Origin: a virus
Direction: 5' to 3' (one strand)
Virus record (IMG/VR): IMGVR_UViG_3300017781_000097
Location: 1 to 26,881 of that record
DNA length: 26,881 nt
Shown one piece after another: positions 5,699 through 11,161 of this stretch. A program made the position numbers and the translations under genes. Position 1 is the first letter of the stretch; every line of letters begins with the position of its first letter. A model generated the notes under the pieces. The model worked only from the letters and a program-made list of their open reading frames with translations. It searched no databases and was not told where the DNA came from.

Positions 5699-5702
5699 AA
5701 AA

Positions 5703-6218
5703 TCACCCTCCTTGAGTAATTTTTTCTGGCGTGACGTTAATAATGTCTTTGGCTTCTCCGATTTTTCCTTCAAGTTCGGATAGCCTCTTTTCAAGTTGTT
5801 CACGACTCATTCCCTCCAATCCTACATGTGTTACTTCCTTCTTATCAACAAACATACCTGCCATTTGTCCAGATCTGTATTCTGCATTTACAGCTACAGA
5901 AAACTGTTTCTTATCTTCTGCTTTTTTACTTAAAGTTTCAAATCGTTTATATTTTTTTAATTTATCACCTTCATGTTTTTTTAATTCTTGGTTATATTTC
6001 ATTTCCATATAACGCACTACATGAGGATTTTTATTAGGATCGGTTAATCTACTTGCAATCTCTGTGGGGCCTTCTGGTTTATTGGATTGATAACCAGCTC
6101 TTCTAGCAGCTTCAACCTTAGTAATCTCACCCCAATTACCAACATATATATCAACAAAAGCTTTTTGCTTTAAAGTAAGTTCAGTTGTAGATTTTAATGT
6201 GTTTTTTCTCTTAGTCAT
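5703..6218 (-). CDS. Terminase small subunit
   Basis: A 171-aa protein that fits the DNA-recognition subunit of the packaging motor. Residues 15-46 (LTLKQKAFVDIYVGNWG...EAARRAGYQ) are the standard helix-turn-helix DNA-binding opening of phage TerS, followed by A-S-R-L-T-D-P-N and PHVVRYMEMKYNQELKKH. The middle (EYRSGQMAGMFVDKKEVTHVGLEGMSREQLEKRLSELE) is the oligomerisation and TerL-contact region with a coiled coil. No strong SD precedes ATG 6218; a weak CAAGAA is present. It heads the unit 6218-5046. TerL, normally adjacent, is 5.2 kb further on. Confidence 0.88.
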   Translation of the reverse strand: MTKRKNTLKSTTELTLKQKAFVDIYVGNWGEITKVEAARRAGYQSNKPEGPTEIASRLTDPNKNPHVVRYMEMKYNQELKKHEGDKLKKYKRFETLSKKAEDKKQFSVAVNAEYRSGQMAGMFVDKKEVTHVGLEGMSREQLEKRLSELEGKIGEAKDIINVTPEKITQGG

Positions 6219-6507
6219 TTCTTGACCAGTTATATCATAATTTTTTCCTAATACACTTCCTTACAAATATTTTTTTAATTTTTTTTAAGCAGAAAACGGC
6301 CTCTCTATATTTTTTTCCTAAAGTTCTGGGAATTTTCCTAGTAAATTCCTGGTCTATTTTGCTCTAGAATTGTTATTTACCAATGTTTTTCCTGGTTTCC
6401 TAGAAAAAAACCCTTACAAATATTTTTTTTATTTTTTTTTTCTAAGAGAACGTACTAGGAAATTGGGAATTTGTGGCAACATTGTGCCGTGAGCCGTGAT
6501 TCTTTTA
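6219..6507. repeat. AT-rich intergenic region with TTTTCCTA boxes and a 31-bp direct repeat
   Basis: No gene is seen. TTTTCCTA or a one-base variant occurs at 6243, 6313, 6333, 6387 (TTTTCCTG) and 6395 (GTTTCCTA), and once inverted at 6456. A 30-bp stretch CCTTACAAATATTTTTTT... occurs at 6259 and 6412 with a poly-T tail. The region has long T runs and arms TTTCCTAGTA (6334) and TACTAGGAAA (6453) that could pair. Features are those of an origin or a complex regulatory region; neither is proven. It ends with GTGCCGTGAGCCGTGATTC, a copy of the scattered motif. Confidence 0.6.
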
Positions 6508-6627
6508 TCATTTACTTAGGTCAATGGTTCTATGCCCTCGACCCACGGTTAACTCTACAAAACGCTTGTAGTTTTTTAACGACTCAGGTAATGTAAACAA
6601 GGTTGTTATGTTTTTTATCATTTTCAT
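6508..6627 (-). CDS. Small protein, 39 aa
   Basis: ATG 6627 opens a 39-codon frame (MKMIKNITTLFTLPESLKNY..., with FVELTVGRGHRTIDLSK at the end) ending TGA at 6508. It is preceded by ACTAACAAGAGAAG, the same leader-SD module used by the genes at 1414, 2551, 4239 and 4981, which is the best evidence for it. The C-terminal F-E-L-T-V-G-R-G-H pattern looks like a conserved short motif, but I know no function. The 12-bp stem-loop at 6646-6677 lies just upstream, between it and the divergent plus-strand gene. Confidence 0.6.
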   Translation of the reverse strand: MKMIKNITTLFTLPESLKNYKRFVELTVGRGHRTIDLSK

Positions 6628-6645
6628 AACTTCTCTTGTTAGTTG

Positions 6646-6684
6646 CCTAGGCTTATATCCTTTCTTATAGGCCTAGGTTTTTTT
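6646..6684 (+). terminator. Stem-loop plus T tract directly before a start codon
   Basis: Arms CCTAGGCTTATA (6646-6657) and TATAGGCCTAGG (6666-6677) pair over 12 bp with one G-T wobble and an 8-nt loop, followed by seven T (6678-6684) and at once by ATG 6685. It has the form of a rho-independent terminator on the plus strand. Because it also hides the only purine-rich RBS (AGG) of the downstream gene, an attenuator or translational switch is possible. Its near-palindrome could instead be an operator between the two divergent genes. Confidence 0.6.
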
Positions 6685-6903
6685 ATGAGAAACTTATTTG
6701 AAACATTATGTGATGTAGGCAGTGGTCTTATTTTAAGCACCATGATACAACTATGGATATTCCCTTTTTTCGATATGTATCCAACAGTCTGGGAAAGCTT
6801 TCATATAGCAGTAATTTTTACAGCTATAAGCTTATGTAGATCGTGGCTATGGAGAACATTTTTTAGAAGGCCAAAAAACAATTTGCAAAATTTAAAATTA
6901 TAG
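6685..6903 (+). CDS. DUF7220-like membrane protein, 72 aa
   Basis: A 72-aa protein with two hydrophobic helices (about residues 12-30, SGLILSTMIQLWIFPFF, and 38-56, FHIAVIFTAISLCRSWLWR) ending in RRTFFRR-type basic residues. The pattern (E-L-D-GSGL-LS--IQ--IFP-F ... I---FT-ISL-RSWLWRTFFRR) fits the short phage membrane proteins I know as DUF7220-like; the number is from memory. The ATG at 6685 follows the T tract of a terminator-like hairpin and has no free SD. A longer TTG-start reading from 6643 would run through that hairpin and is unlikely. It is the sole plus-strand gene between 1 and 10.5 kb. Confidence 0.65.
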   Translation: MRNLFETLCDVGSGLILSTMIQLWIFPFFDMYPTVWESFHIAVIFTAISLCRSWLWRTFFRRPKNNLQNLKL

Positions 6904-6933
6904 TTATATTAAATCTATCTTTACTTATAGGTT

Positions 6934-6969
6934 ATCTGCAACTTAGAGATTGCTCCCTGGGTTGCAGAT
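6934..6969. terminator. Bidirectional stem-loop between convergent genes
   Basis: Arms ATCTGCAAC (6934-6942) and GTTGCAGAT (6961-6969) pair perfectly around an 18-nt loop. It lies between the plus-strand DUF7220-like gene and the minus-strand gene ending at 6969, so it can stop readthrough in both directions. Neither side has a T tract. Confidence 0.5.
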
Positions 6970-7412
6970 TAAAATTCAGCTGAAAAATCTCTTAAAAATT
7001 TATCAACATAAACATTATCCGCATCCATAATTTGTCTTCTTTTATTTTCTACATTTCTTCTTAATTCACGTCTTAAATCTAAATTAGTTGTTACCTTAAG
7101 TCTTTGAAATAACACAGCATATTCATGCCATAAAAAATGTCTTCTTTTAAATTTTATGTCACCTTTTTTTAATGCTTTATAATATCTATATCTTACATCA
7201 TCTGGTTCCCAACCAGCCCACCAACAAATCTGTTCAAAGTCTTTAGATTCTGCAATCCAATAATGTGCATCACACTTATTTAAACTTGCTTTTCTATCTC
7301 CACTATCCGTTCTAGTATCTTCAAACGCATTTAATATTACATGCCTCCATAACTTCTGTTCATTGCAAACATGATTTTCTGAAACCATATCGGAAGCCAC
7401 CTTAGTGCCCAT
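6969..7412 (-). CDS. Conserved-type phage protein, about 147 aa
   Basis: Soluble protein with the pattern LWRHVILNAFEDTRTDSG ... AHYWIAESKDFEQICWWAGWEPDDVR, which recurs in phages and prophages of alphaproteobacteria (LWR-V---A--D ... A--W----DF--VC--AG-D---VR); no function is known to me. The C-terminal half is basic (RRHFLWHEYAVLFQRLK ... RRELRRNVENKRRQIM) and may bind nucleic acid. I chose ATG 7412, which overlaps the upstream gene by 11 bp; a GTG start at 7442 with AAAGG upstream is the alternative and would give 157 aa. Confidence 0.75.
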   Translation of the reverse strand: MGTKVASDMVSENHVCNEQKLWRHVILNAFEDTRTDSGDRKASLNKCDAHYWIAESKDFEQICWWAGWEPDDVRYRYYKALKKGDIKFKRRHFLWHEYAVLFQRLKVTTNLDLRRELRRNVENKRRQIMDADNVYVDKFLRDFSAEF

Positions 7413-7617
7413 AAGTTTTAATAAGTCTAGAGAGTAGATCACGATAATGGCCTTTCGATTTTTTAAAATTTAATCGAGTAGCGACCTCGTAATGTTCTTG
7501 TATATCACTCAACAAAATGGTGATAGCAGCGCCTTGCAAATCTTCATCTGCAATATGTTCTTTGATTGAATTGAAATCTTGTATAGCTTCTTCTTTGGTA
7601 TAGTTATCAGGCATCAT
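7402..7617 (-). CDS. Hypothetical protein, 71 aa
   Basis: Small acidic helical protein (KEEAIQDFNSIKEHIADEDLQGAAITILLSDIQEHYE) of unknown family. The first two codons are both ATG (7617 or 7614). It overlaps the upstream 101-aa gene by 11 bp and the downstream gene by 11 bp, so it lies inside a tightly packed unit from about 8096 to 6969. Confidence 0.65.
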   Translation of the reverse strand: MMPDNYTKEEAIQDFNSIKEHIADEDLQGAAITILLSDIQEHYEVATRLNFKKSKGHYRDLLSRLIKTYGH

Positions 7618-7912
7618 GGGTCACCGAAACTTTCGAGTAGCTTTTAAAATCTATTACATTATTAGTTTTTTTATTTTTTTTAACTTTTTTTAATTTATAA
7701 GACTTAGCCTTGTCGGTGGTTGTATGAAAGCTGTATATATCAGAAGCATCATTGAGAAATTTTTGGTCCATTGAATCATAACCATAATTTACTCCATGAA
7801 GTAATGCGAATATAACTGATTTTAATCTACTGTATTTACTAGGCGTAAAGTGTTCTGCTGCATCTATTAGCAACTTAGTTAACTCAGTGATACCATCCTT
7901 TTTCTTTGCCAT
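7607..7912 (-). CDS. Hypothetical protein, 101 aa
   Basis: Unrecognised. N-terminal helical part (ITELTKLLIDAAEHFTPSKY), a central segment with LLHGVNYGYDSMDQ and a lysine-rich tail (KSYKLKKVKKNKKTNN, about residues 70-85) that could bind nucleic acid. GGGA stands 9 nt before ATG 7912. The start lies inside the 3' end of the zinc-finger gene (overlap 29 bp). Confidence 0.65.
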   Translation of the reverse strand: MAKKKDGITELTKLLIDAAEHFTPSKYSRLKSVIFALLHGVNYGYDSMDQKFLNDASDIYSFHTTTDKAKSYKLKKVKKNKKTNNVIDFKSYSKVSVTHDA

Positions 7913-8096
7913 TAATATAATCCCACGCTAATTTAAATAAAAAAACTTTTTCTGCTTCTGATTTTGGTCCGTGAAACGTGGTTCCTAATCCGTTACAAAT
8001 GATACAAGAAACTTTAGAATTAGACTGAATTGTTCGAATATACCCTCTTCCACTACAATCTATACAGCTCGTTGTGTTGTAACTATTAATACTCAT
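7884..8096 (-). CDS. DnaJ-type zinc-finger protein, about 70 aa
   Basis: Two CxxCxGxG motifs, CIDCSGRG and CIICNGLG, 20 residues apart, form one zinc site of the type seen in the DnaJ cysteine-rich domain. No J domain is present, so it is a stand-alone Zn protein as found in many phages; it may help protein folding or bind a partner, which cannot be told from sequence. An ATG at 8120 would add eight residues, but the candidate promoter upstream would put the transcription start there, so ATG 8096 is preferred. It heads the unit 8096-6969. Confidence 0.75.
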   Translation of the reverse strand: MSINSYNTTSCIDCSGRGYIRTIQSNSKVSCIICNGLGTTFHGPKSEAEKVFLFKLAWDYINGKEKGWYH

Positions 8097-8126
8097 ATAA
8101 AAATTTTTCTTTTCATGCAAGTACTA

Positions 8127-8156
8127 ATTATAAACTATTCAATGTCGTGGGTACAA
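8127..8156 (-). promoter_or_regulatory. Sigma70-type promoter before the zinc-finger gene
   Basis: On the minus strand TTGTAC (8156-8151) and a perfect TATAAT (8132-8127) are separated by 18 bp. Transcription would begin near 8120 and serve the genes 8096-6969. The spacer holds GTCGTGGG-type sequence related to the scattered motif. Confidence 0.55.
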
Positions 8157-8167
8157 GGGACTAGAGA

Positions 8168-8443
8168 TTATTTTTTTATAAAAGGGAAAGGGCCTTCTGC
8201 CATTAATCTAATCTGATCGTTTTTTAATTTTTGCATCTGCTGCATTAATGAAATCCATACAGTTTTATTTTTTTTAAATTTTTTCATCCATAACCAATTA
8301 CAGAAAGACATTAGAAATCTATCATTCCATTTTTTATTTTCAGTGTTATCTACTTTTTCAATATCGTACTCTACACCTAAACATTTCTGAGTCTTTTCAT
8401 CTAAAGACTTATATATTTTATAGGCTAACTTGTTGTATTTCAT
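8168..8443 (-). CDS. Hypothetical protein, 91 aa
   Basis: Small, basic helical protein (YKIYKSLDEKTQKCLG ... NDRFLMSFCNWLWMKKFKKNKTVW); no family recognised. ATG 8443 overlaps the TGA of the 29-aa membrane peptide gene (ATGA), with GAGGAG 2 to 7 nt upstream of it. It is the last gene of the methyltransferase unit before the promoter at 8127-8156. Confidence 0.65.
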   Translation of the reverse strand: MKYNKLAYKIYKSLDEKTQKCLGVEYDIEKVDNTENKKWNDRFLMSFCNWLWMKKFKKNKTVWISLMQQMQKLKNDQIRLMAEGPFPFIKK

Positions 8444-8529
8444 AACTCCTCTTTATTCCAAAGCATTAATAAAAATATAATAAACCCATATATTAAAGCG
8501 ATAATAAGCACATTCAATAAAAAAATCAT
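8440..8529 (-). CDS. Membrane micro-protein, 29 aa
   Basis: ATG 8529 overlaps the TGA of the methyltransferase gene (ATGA) and the frame ends in a TGA that overlaps the next ATG. The product (MIFLLNVLIIALIYGFIIF..., ending LMLWNKEEL) is one hydrophobic helix with a short charged tail. The tight overlap on both sides supports it as a gene. It is unlike the paralogous pair at 1541 and 5046 in sequence though not in type. Confidence 0.65.
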   Translation of the reverse strand: MIFLLNVLIIALIYGFIIFLLMLWNKEEL

Positions 8530-9584
8530 AACCTATCTTCCTCGATTAAAACTTGTTTTATAGCAAGACCTAGGATTCTTGCACATTGTGGAACGATTGC
8601 ATTACCTAAACTTTTTATTCTGTTGGATCTATCTTTGTCCAATTCATGGGAAATCCCATTAGGAACTCCACAAATGTTGGATTGAGTTTGCCACCAGGTT
8701 TGTTGTCCTTCAGTACTGTTCTCGGTAAATTTTTCTCTAGACTGTCTTTCCAAGTCGGTTGATATGCTGCGTCTTTGTAATCCCTTTGTTTCGGTGTTGG
8801 AAACATTTTGTCCTTCTCTATCTTGTTCACTACATCGTTCAGTTTGGCTCCGAAGACTCTGCCAGTCCCAACCCTCGTTACACTCCAACCTGTTGAATTC
8901 TTTTTTACTGTCTCTGCTGGGGCTACTACATCCATATTGCAACTCGCTGATGGTGTTGGATACATTGCCATTGTTTGTGGATCCATTTGTTCTCTCAGAT
9001 TCGATGGTTTGGTTCTGCCCTTTCTGTGTCCCTCCATTAATTTTTTTGTCCCTTGAACGCTTCTCGGAGGCAAGTAATCCATTGTGTTTGGAGTGGCCAA
9101 TAATCCAGACTCTATTCCTTTGGTGCCAAGCACCGAGGCCTGAAGCTGGAATAAGGAAACATTGGACTTCGAAACCTTCACCTTCCAATTGGTCCTGCAC
9201 CTGTCTGAGTACCATGCCGTCTTGGAGGTTAATAAGGCCTTGCACATTCTCCCCAATAACGAATTCTGGTTTGATCTCTTTAATGAGTCTAAACATTTCT
9301 GGCCAGAGATATCTGTTGTCATCTGTTCCTTTTTGTTTTCCTGCAACACTGAACGGTTGGCATGGGAATCCTCCAGTAATGACATCTGCTTCGAATTCTT
9401 GTCCTTTGACATCTCTTATATCTCCTTCTATTGGTATATTTTTAAAATTCTTTTGTAAAACCTTTTGACAAAATTTATCAAACTCTACAAACTTTACTGT
9501 ATCAAATATACCAGTGGAATGAAGACCTAAACTAAAGCCTCCAATACCACTGAATAAATCTAATACTTTGAGTTTATTGTTCAA
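8526..9584 (-). CDS. DNA cytosine-5 methyltransferase
   Basis: A 352-aa C5-MTase that transfers a methyl group from SAM to cytosine C5. Motif I is DLFSGIGGFSLGL (9-21), motif IV GGFPCQPFS (71-79, catalytic C75), motif VI GENV (111-114), motif VIII QRNRVWI (155-161) and motif IX-X RIKSLGNAIVP (322-332). The target-recognition stretch (about 170-310) is hydrophilic and rich in N, S, E and R, unusual for a TRD, probably because a second gene uses the same DNA in another frame. The role is likely protection of phage DNA from host restriction. No restriction endonuclease is adjacent. It overlaps the upstream 65-aa gene by 11 bp. Confidence 0.92.
   Translation of the reverse strand: MNNKLKVLDLFSGIGGFSLGLHSTGIFDTVKFVEFDKFCQKVLQKNFKNIPIEGDIRDVKGQEFEADVITGGFPCQPFSVAGKQKGTDDNRYLWPEMFRLIKEIKPEFVIGENVQGLINLQDGMVLRQVQDQLEGEGFEVQCFLIPASGLGAWHQRNRVWIIGHSKHNGLLASEKRSRDKKINGGTQKGQNQTIESERTNGSTNNGNVSNTISELQYGCSSPSRDSKKEFNRLECNEGWDWQSLRSQTERCSEQDREGQNVSNTETKGLQRRSISTDLERQSREKFTENSTEGQQTWWQTQSNICGVPNGISHELDKDRSNRIKSLGNAIVPQCARILGLAIKQVLIEEDRL
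8615..9412 (-). CDS. Overlapping second-frame protein inside the methyltransferase gene, 265 aa
   Basis: A 265-codon open frame lies +1 relative to the methyltransferase, from ATG 9412 to 8615, wholly inside it. The start has an AAGGAG SD 9 nt upstream, formed by the MTase codons for E-G-D. The product has blocks GLLATPNTMDY (about 104-114), TPSASCN, FPTPKQRDYKD and GGKLNPTFVEFLMGFPMNWT (240-259). I recall the last pattern (GG-LNP-FVEWLMGFP--WT) and the PTP-RD-K block in phage proteins that lie next to or within dcm genes in another frame. A 265-aa open frame by chance inside a GC-poor gene is improbable. Function unknown; it may cooperate with the methyltransferase. Confidence 0.75.
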   Translation of the reverse strand: MSKDKNSKQMSLLEDSHANRSVLQENKKEQMTTDISGQKCLDSLKRSNQNSLLGRMCKALLTSKTAWYSDRCRTNWKVKVSKSNVSLFQLQASVLGTKGIESGLLATPNTMDYLPPRSVQGTKKLMEGHRKGRTKPSNLREQMDPQTMAMYPTPSASCNMDVVAPAETVKKNSTGWSVTRVGTGRVFGAKLNDVVNKIEKDKMFPTPKQRDYKDAAYQPTWKDSLEKNLPRTVLKDNKPGGKLNPTFVEFLMGFPMNWTKIDPTE

Positions 9585-9771
9585 CTTGTTTTCTCATTTT
9601 AAGAAATTTAAGTTTTGCTATCTTAAGCATACGATCAAATAAAGATTCTGCCTTAATAGTGTGTATTTTATTTCTCATAACTCCATTAACATACAAAATC
9701 ACATTATTTTTTTCATGATCAAGTTCGATTGTAAAAAACTCTTTAGCTTTTATTTCTTTTGGATCCGACAT
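9574..9771 (-). CDS. Hypothetical protein, 65 aa
   Basis: Small protein with a beta hairpin-like part (FFTIELDHEKNNVILYVNG) and a basic helical C-terminus (DRMLKIAKLKFLKMRKQ). I place the start at ATG 9771, with GGAG 6 nt before it; ATGs at 9783 and 9777 are alternatives. It overlaps the RHH-like gene upstream and the methyltransferase downstream, so it is part of the 10453-8168 unit. Confidence 0.6.
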   Translation of the reverse strand: MSDPKEIKAKEFFTIELDHEKNNVILYVNGVMRNKIHTIKAESLFDRMLKIAKLKFLKMRKQVEQ

Positions 9772-9967
9772 TTGCATCTCCATTTATAAGTTTTGTACGA
9801 AACGTTGCATTAGGAATTTTATGTTTCCTAGCTTGATGATCAATGTAATCACTTAATATTTTTGATATCATTGCACCGGGAGCCCTAAATTTTTCTTTAC
9901 ATAACCCCTTTAACAAATCGTAATCTGTTTTTTTAATTGCTACAGATTTCCATTTATCTATGTTCAT
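9743..9967 (-). CDS. Putative ribbon-helix-helix DNA-binding protein, 74 aa
   Basis: The N-terminus WKSVAIKKTDYDLLKGLCKEKFRAPGAMISKILSDYIDHQ has the Arc/MetJ layout: one strand (SVAIKK) followed by two helices (DYDLLKGLCKE and PGAMISKILSDYID). Such proteins dimerise and bind operators through the strand. It sits directly before the methyltransferase genes and may regulate this unit or act on host promoters. The C-terminal 25 residues are basic. The start overlaps the stop of the preceding gene. The fold is inferred from the pattern only. Confidence 0.55.
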   Translation of the reverse strand: MNIDKWKSVAIKKTDYDLLKGLCKEKFRAPGAMISKILSDYIDHQARKHKIPNATFRTKLINGDANVGSKRNKS

Positions 9968-10185
9968 TATATTAATTCCCTTCCTTCAGCTGATGCAGTC
10001 TCTACTATACCAACTAAATCTTTTAGTCTTTTATTTTCTTCTGTTAATTTTTTTAAGTTAGCTTGAAGTTCATCTATATTTTTCATAAGACTTTTAACTG
10101 CGTCTTCAAGTTTTTTTAAAGAATCTAAATCACCTTCTGGTTGTTGTCCAATTGGTAAAATAGAATTAGTTGTTTCTGTTGCCAT
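9967..10185 (-). CDS. Coiled-coil protein, 72 aa
   Basis: A leucine-heptad coiled coil spans about residues 25-60 (LDSLKKLEDAVKSLMKN, IDELQANLKKLTEENKRLKDL). Start ATG 10185 has GGAGGAA 7 nt upstream; an earlier ATG at 10221 lacks one. It is short, acidic and cytoplasmic, probably an oligomeric partner protein; no family recognised. Confidence 0.65.
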   Translation of the reverse strand: MATETTNSILPIGQQPEGDLDSLKKLEDAVKSLMKNIDELQANLKKLTEENKRLKDLVGIVETASAEGRELI

Positions 10186-10453
10186 GTTTATCTTCCTCCG
10201 TTGGTTGTTGTTTGCGTTCATATAGTTCGTTCTCTACTAGAAGAGTTGCAATTGTTCTATCTATTGGATAATGTTTTTTTTCCCATTTACCCTCACAAAA
10301 ATAAATATTGCGAACACCATCAATAATCATATCTAATTGTAGTGAATCTTCAATTGGTGCACCAGTCCAATCAAATGTTGGAATTGCTGCTAATTGTTCA
10401 TCAAGGTCAGTTATGATATTCTCTAGTATTGTACTTTTACTTTTTAGTTTCAT
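10166..10453 (-). CDS. Hypothetical protein, 95 aa
   Basis: First gene of the unit that runs to 8168. Helical N-terminus (TILENIITDLDEQLA), a tryptophan motif (FDWTGAP) and a small C-terminal domain (IYFCEGKWEKKHYPIDRTIATLLVENELYE). No family recognised. Overlaps the coiled-coil gene by 20 bp. ATG 10453 has no clear SD. Confidence 0.65.
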   Translation of the reverse strand: MKLKSKSTILENIITDLDEQLAAIPTFDWTGAPIEDSLQLDMIIDGVRNIYFCEGKWEKKHYPIDRTIATLLVENELYERKQQPTEEDKHGNRNN

Positions 10454-10460
10454 ATAATCT

Positions 10461-10489
10461 TAGATATATGGGATAATAATTAAAGTCAA
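10461..10489 (-). promoter_or_regulatory. Candidate promoter for the 10453 unit
   Basis: On the minus strand TTGACT (10489-10484) is followed after 17 bp by TATCTA (10466-10461). The -10 is weak. The 78-bp gap 10454-10531 separates this unit from the divergent plus-strand genes. Confidence 0.35.
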
Positions 10490-10531
10490 ATTAAATCTTG
10501 TATAAAGTTAAATAAATATTTAAGGTTATTT

Positions 10532-10795
10532 ATGATAATAAAATTTATGATGTTAAGCACCTTTTGTTTTATAACACCTGAAATGGACATGGAAAAATGT
10601 GGCCAAACACTACATAATTATGTCCCAGATGCCCCACAATGCCGATCTTTTGCTAGATCCTATGGCAGAGATATAAAAGCGAGTTTAGCTGATAAGGGGG
10701 CTTCTATGACCCATTATAGGGCACAATGCTTGGCTATTACCAACCAAGGCTTAGATATTGACGAAACCTTCGAAATATCTTATAATATCTTATGA
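10532..10795 (+). CDS. Small protein with hydrophobic N-terminus, 87 aa
   Basis: The first 14 residues (MIIKFMMLSTFCFI) form a short hydrophobic stretch that could be a signal sequence or anchor. The remainder holds cysteines at about 23, 37 and 66 (CGQTLHNYVP, APQCRSFARSYG, YRAQCLAITN), which would fit a periplasmic protein, but I know no family. It overlaps the next gene by 4 bp (ATGA). First gene of a plus-strand group of three. Confidence 0.6.
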   Translation: MIIKFMMLSTFCFITPEMDMEKCGQTLHNYVPDAPQCRSFARSYGRDIKASLADKGASMTHYRAQCLAITNQGLDIDETFEISYNIL

Positions 10796-11022
10796 CAACT
10801 TATCGTGTCCAAGTTCGTATGGGAGGGCAACACTTTGATGATAAAGTTACAGCCGCCAACGATAAAGAAGCATTGAATAAGTTTGTTCAACTTGTGGATG
10901 AAGGCAAAGTTAGTTATACCGAAGATGGTTTTACTAGCAGAGACAAAGTCTACATAACTTATGAGGTACTTAGTAATGAGTCCAGAGAAAATAAAGTTGT
11001 TGAAAAGACTTCAACACCTTGA
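10792..11022 (+). CDS. Hypothetical protein, 76 aa
   Basis: Starts in the ATGA overlap with the preceding gene, so coupled. The body (TTYRVQVRMGGQHFDDKVTAANDKEALNKFVQLVDEGK) reads as beta strand, helix and strand, typical of small domains that adjust numbers of subunits; no family is clear. The tail (ESRENKVVEKTSTP) is disordered. Confidence 0.65.
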   Translation: MTTYRVQVRMGGQHFDDKVTAANDKEALNKFVQLVDEGKVSYTEDGFTSRDKVYITYEVLSNESRENKVVEKTSTP

Positions 11023-11161
11023 GCATACTTGGTCAGCTAAACTTATGGACCACGGTGGTTGTACTACCGATATGCTTAAAATAGAATCTGATATTAAGTC
11101 TACAAGAAATAGTCTTAAATATCAGGATGTACAAGAAAACTTATTAGCTAAAGCTAGTTAA
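10976..11161 (+). CDS. Hypothetical helical protein, 61 aa
   Basis: Helical, basic-acidic protein (PEKIKLLKRLQHLEHTWSAKLMD ... MLKIESDIKSTRNSLKY), probably a helical hairpin. The start at 10976 has GAGG 9 nt upstream; a start at 10961 adds five residues without one. Overlaps the preceding gene by 47 bp, and its 3' end overlaps by 4 bp the minus-strand homing endonuclease gene. Confidence 0.6.
   Translation: MSPEKIKLLKRLQHLEHTWSAKLMDHGGCTTDMLKIESDIKSTRNSLKYQDVQENLLAKAS

Noticed and set aside
5615-5803. A 62-aa reading of the frame that ends at 5615.
   Set aside because: It would overlap terS by about 100 bp without an SD; the 27-aa start at 5698 has AGGAGGG.
5731-6037. Plus-strand frames opposite terS.
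   Set aside because: Antisense shadows; terS is clearly identified.
8764-9468. Plus-strand open frames opposite the methyltransferase (for example 8764-9468).
   Set aside because: They are antisense shadows of two overlapping minus-strand frames and have no family-like blocks or SD.
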